From CAYQDB01 sp964416195 (GTDB lineage: Bacteria > Zixibacteria > MSB-5A5 > GN15 > FEB-12): 15,153 nt of DNA. Below, piece after piece: positions 14,101 through 15,153 of this stretch. Numbering within the stretch: the stretch's first letter is position 1; each line of letters opens with the position of its first letter. The position numbers and the translations under genes are program-made. The stretch lies in NCBI GenBank assembly GCA_964416195.1, contig CAYQDB010000041.1, forward strand, positions 1 to 15,153, read 5' to 3'. The notes beneath the pieces are model-generated. The model was not told the DNA's origin and did not search any database. It saw nothing but the letters and a program-made list of their open reading frames with translations.

Positions 14101-14250
14101 CTGTTCAAATCCGGTCCTGAGCCACCTTGTCTGGAAGAAGGCAATGCTGACGGCATTGTTGGAGTGGGTGGGCCAATTGACGTCGCCGACCTGACTTACC
14201 TGGTGGCTTATCTCTTCAAGAATGGTCCAGCGCCGCCGCCGTGTCAGTAA
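11149..14250 (+). CDS. Secreted modular protein: TSP3 repeats, PKD, seven FG-GAP/VCBS repeats, dockerin-like end
   Basis: A 1033-aa exported protein starting at ATG 11149 (GGAGG 8 nt upstream). MRYLLLITIGCLLTFAGSSLA is a signal peptide. Residues about 22-183 form an unrecognised beta-rich domain. Residues 188-291 are calcium-binding thrombospondin type-3-like repeats (DSDGDGIPDEFDNCP, GDSCDNC). Residues about 296-375 are a PKD domain (PLTVSFTDQS, WKFGDEQTS, HQYTDTGHYDVTL). Residues about 376-722 hold seven FG-GAP/VCBS calcium loops (such as DLDHDNNSD, DFNNDGYDD and DFNRDGNPD), enough for a seven-bladed propeller. About 860-950 is FN3/Ig-like. Residues 961-1032 are a duplicated dockerin-like module. 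No catalytic domain is visible, so a surface binding or adhesive role is the better guess. The gene has its own strong promoter and appears monocistronic. Confidence 0.9.
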   Translation: MRYLLLITIGCLLTFAGSSLADPEGSISLDTVIGQTGIDSICVGTVRFRLRVTVSITSDPVTGFTNGFKVYSPDGATWGVPVGDTVSGIGDAFNIVVSINYYSADGSGADTIGFGGVATLGTGWPPGYDDVPFSITIHPDIADTGKTICLDSAWYPPGGDWLWASGGNSASPAWSGPHCFTVYGGGEDSDGDGIPDEFDNCPSVFNPEQENADSDGTGDSCDICTDTDGDGYGNPGFPANTCPEDNCPYAYNPGQDDGDGDGSGDSCDNCVAIYNPDQADSDGDGKGDSCDVGEPRFDANPRSGPAPLTVSFTDQSIPISTITDWLWKFGDEQTSTDQDPVHQYTDTGHYDVTLIISDGIWSDTLTKYNYIAAADSSQWTGFDISLLFSADAFSIKAVDLDHDNNSDLVYSTSCGHGLWVAYGNGNGTFGTPVEYLPDVGLATAFTFAFINDDSMIDIVAIKNDSLYVMLNSGGRDFVISSFPHTSCQSPYDITVGFFNDDAFVDVAVTPDRIYFGDGQGAFPNYISLPTSIQSVDVSDFNNDGYDDIIVATSIPSADDSALIYLNDGLGNFTPSASIWLGSTSFSITTANALADFNRDGNNDFALTVPHFDVHHESIIYVGFGDGSGGIAHFDTTRVYGLAYNLAATDVNRDHNLDIVVANPNESRLEIYLGDELGNFTGPVIVDLGGGITYTMASADFNRDGNPDFVCGIPSFCSAPSNLILATNLLPPAPVLADTMMMITTGYQSVSIEVQNPDSFVISRNFTTVAGADYWRLDADVDGMLDEATVDYNLQYGEYTIIIKPKPGTSPGAYFGSGIGINGSLFATLFVNYATSAMKSSANGFASDSIVFYYTVEEESSIQPANGIPTGTSRPTFDWSRLVSESLPVDSFHFQLDRYYDFSAPFWDTTWQGAPQLVPHPDSTLGANSVFYWRFISFKNGGWYDTSRTFAAYITICCVERGNVDGIIGVGGPIDVADLTYLVSYLFKSGPEPPCLEEGNADGIVGVGGPIDVADLTYLVAYLFKNGPAPPPCQ
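14029..14244 (+). repeat. Tandem duplicated dockerin-like coding units
   Basis: Unit 1 (14029-14130, 34 codons) and unit 2 (14140-14244, 35 codons) both encode GNxDGIxGVGGPIDVADLTYLVxYLFKxGP, separated by Leu-Glu-Glu. The paired F-hand-like arrangement and tandem duplication are dockerin features. The calcium loop carries a GVGGP insertion and so differs from the clostridial DxNxDGxxxxxD form. Confidence 0.8.
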
Positions 14251-14514
14251 GCAACGGGACATTGTGATAGCATGAGCTGACTCAGGCCTTTTAAGAAAAC
14301 CTTTGGAGCCCCTTGAGCTGTGGGCCGGGCTTTGCTTAATCGTGGGACTGCCATTCCGGGTGTAACCTGGATTGGCTGAGCCAATCACGAACAGACTAAC
14401 CCCCGCTACGGTTCATCCGACACAGATCAACAGAACGTAAAATAATATCAATAGAAGATATAAACTACCCTGAAAGCTTTTTTTAAAAAACTGCTATGGT
14501 TCCCGATTTTGGCC

Positions 14515-14548
14515 TTGACAATTGCTCACAACAGCATATTTTTGTCAA
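14515..14548 (+). promoter_or_regulatory. Putative promoter of the DsrE-like gene with overlapping dyad
   Basis: TTGACA (14515-14520, perfect -35), a 16-nt spacer and TATTTT (14537-14542). TTGACAA (14515-14521) and TTGTCAA (14542-14548) are perfect reverse complements bracketing the promoter. Confidence 0.5.
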
Positions 14549-14553
14549 TTATC

Positions 14554-14571
14554 TTGTGAATTTTGTTACAA
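14554..14571. promoter_or_regulatory. CRP/FNR-family-like operator
   Basis: TTGTGA-N6-TTACAA is a near-perfect dyad with the spacing of the CRP consensus TGTGA-N6-TCACA (one mismatch in the right half). It lies downstream of the predicted -10, suggesting repression. Alternatively it would activate a weaker promoter whose -10 would be near 14597-14602. Confidence 0.35.
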
Positions 14572-14647
14572 GAATGTCAGCGTGATTGCAATTGGATAGA
14601 AGATAGATAGTTACTAGTTCACTAGTTAATCAATAAGGAGAGCAACT

Positions 14648-15010
14648 ATGGCAAAGAAAATGGTAGTTTTTTGTGGATCGGATGAACCTCAAAAGGCATT
14701 TCCCCCATTCATGCTGGGCATCGGTGCTCAGGCCATGGACATGGAACTGATGATGTTCTTCACCATGAGCGGGTTGAATATCATCCGCAAGGGAGGCGCC
14801 GAGAAGATCAAACTTGATGGTGCGCCCAAGACGCTGCCGGAGTTCATCGATGTTGTCCGCGAGGGTGGCGCCGAGCTCGTAGCCTGTTCAGCGGCCTTTT
14901 CGATCGTCGGTTGTAAGGAAGAGGATCTGATCGAGGGTGTCGAATGTGGCGGCGTAGCAACATTCGTGGACGAGGCGGAAGGTGCAGATATTGTATTGAC
15001 GTTCTGCTGA
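14648..15010 (+). CDS. DsrE2-like (DsrE/DsrF superfamily) sulfur-handling protein
   Basis: A 120-aa soluble protein with AAGGAG 7 nt before ATG 14648. It opens MAKKMVVFCGSDEPQKAFPPFMLGIGAQAMDMELMMFFTMSGL. The alternating strand/helix pattern and the MFFTxxGLN phrase are typical of the DsrE2 (DrsE_2) family. Cys80 in VACSAAFSIVGCKEEDL occupies the position of the conserved, persulfide-carrying Cys of this family (usual context ACxMSMDxMGIKxEEL). The GVECGGVATFVDEAEGAD end also matches. Cys9, Cys89, Cys100 and the C-terminal Cys120 are extra. Family members pass sulfur between rhodanese, TusA and Hdr/Dsr-type proteins. The gene downstream may be TusA-like. Whether this organism oxidises or reduces sulfur cannot be told. 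Confidence 0.82.
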   Translation: MAKKMVVFCGSDEPQKAFPPFMLGIGAQAMDMELMMFFTMSGLNIIRKGGAEKIKLDGAPKTLPEFIDVVREGGAELVACSAAFSIVGCKEEDLIEGVECGGVATFVDEAEGADIVLTFC

Positions 15011-15031
15011 GCTGACGATCCCAAGTGAGCT

Positions 15032-15049
15032 TGTGGCCATCTGGCCACA
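15032..15049 (+). promoter_or_regulatory. Intercistronic hairpin after the DsrE-like gene
   Basis: TGTGGCC (15032-15038) pairs perfectly with GGCCACA (15043-15049) around ATCT, with no T-run. It is more likely an mRNA-stabilising or processing hairpin than a terminator, since the next gene starts 65 nt later in the same direction. Confidence 0.5.
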
Positions 15050-15113
15050 GCAACAATCACGGCTGCCGGTTTTTAACCAGTAGCAAAGAAAGTAAACAAA
15101 TGGAGGTAATATA

Positions 15114-15153
15114 ATGGCAACTCCCGAAGAACTTAATCAGCTTACACCCGACA
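15114..15153 (+). CDS. Start of a gene cut by the window edge, possibly TusA-like
   Basis: ATG 15114 follows GGAGG at 15102-15106 and opens MATPEELNQLTPD before the window ends after 13 codons. The visible residues contain no diagnostic motif. A TusA/SirA sulfur-carrier protein is suggested only because TusA genes often follow DsrE-family genes and begin with a short hydrophilic stretch before the DxxGxxCPxP motif, which would lie just outside the window. Confidence 0.55.
   Translation, partial: MATPEELNQLTPD

Larger units (their letters stand above)
14251..14647. other. Intergenic region between the dockerin-like protein and DsrE-like gene
   Basis: These 397 nt have no credible gene. They contain a perfect 7-bp hairpin GATTGGC-TGA-GCCAATC (14370-14386) without a T-run, which may protect or end the upstream transcript. 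An AT-rich stretch follows (14475-14491). Then come the promoter and operator candidates at 14515-14573 and a tandem ACTAGTTC/ACTAGTTA repeat (14613-14628) just before the SD. Confidence 0.5.

Noticed and set aside
14475..14491. Run of T followed by a run of A upstream of the DsrE-like gene
   Set aside because: There is no GC-rich stem, so it is not an intrinsic terminator. It is probably just AT-rich promoter DNA.
1..15153. CRISPR arrays, rRNA, tRNA, transposase or phage genes
   Set aside because: I looked for regularly spaced repeats, RNA gene signatures and transposase or integrase motifs and saw none.

Overview
The window looks like the chromosome of an uncultivated Gram-negative bacterium of about 50% GC. 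Two small outer-membrane beta-barrel proteins with signal peptides point to a diderm. Shine-Dalgarno sites are strong, and sigma70-like promoters are readable. A large secreted protein ends in a paired dockerin-like module of the style GNVDGI...GGPIDVADLTYLV.YLF, which I associate with candidate phylum Zixibacteria. That assignment is an inference from protein style only.

Layout. (1) Positions 1-4484, minus strand: a four-gene acyl-CoA operon read thiolase > 3-hydroxybutyryl-CoA dehydrogenase > acyl-CoA dehydrogenase > second acyl-CoA dehydrogenase. The last gene starts with GTG and is cut by the window edge just before its catalytic Glu. Three dyads sit between thiolase and hbd. A likely promoter with an adjacent operator-like dyad precedes the thiolase. 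(2) Positions 4767-6158, plus strand: two separately terminated outer-membrane barrel genes. (3) Positions 6409-10829: a signalling cluster. A PilZ protein and a GAF-SpoIIE (RsbU-type) phosphatase lie on the minus strand, divergent from a large cytosolic Ser/Thr kinase with a TolB-like domain and TPRs. The divergent promoters appear to overlap, and a 115-bp inverted-repeat-bounded element lies between the phosphatase and PilZ genes. (4) Positions 11149-14250: a 1033-aa secreted protein with TSP3 repeats, PKD, seven FG-GAP/VCBS repeats and a dockerin-like end. It follows a perfect-consensus sigma70 promoter and a leader of about 180 nt. (5) Positions 14648-15153: a DsrE2-like protein and the first 13 codons of a further gene, probably sulfur trafficking.

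How the genes work together. The minus-strand operon supplies three of the four beta-oxidation/butanoyl-CoA steps; no enoyl-CoA hydratase is visible. The kinase/phosphatase/PilZ group brings together protein phosphorylation and probable c-di-GMP sensing. The remaining genes concern the cell surface, secretion and sulfur handling. There is no CRISPR array, rRNA, tRNA, IS transposase or phage gene. The most unusual items are the structured 115-bp element at 6882-6996 and the facing overlapping promoters at 8345-8397.
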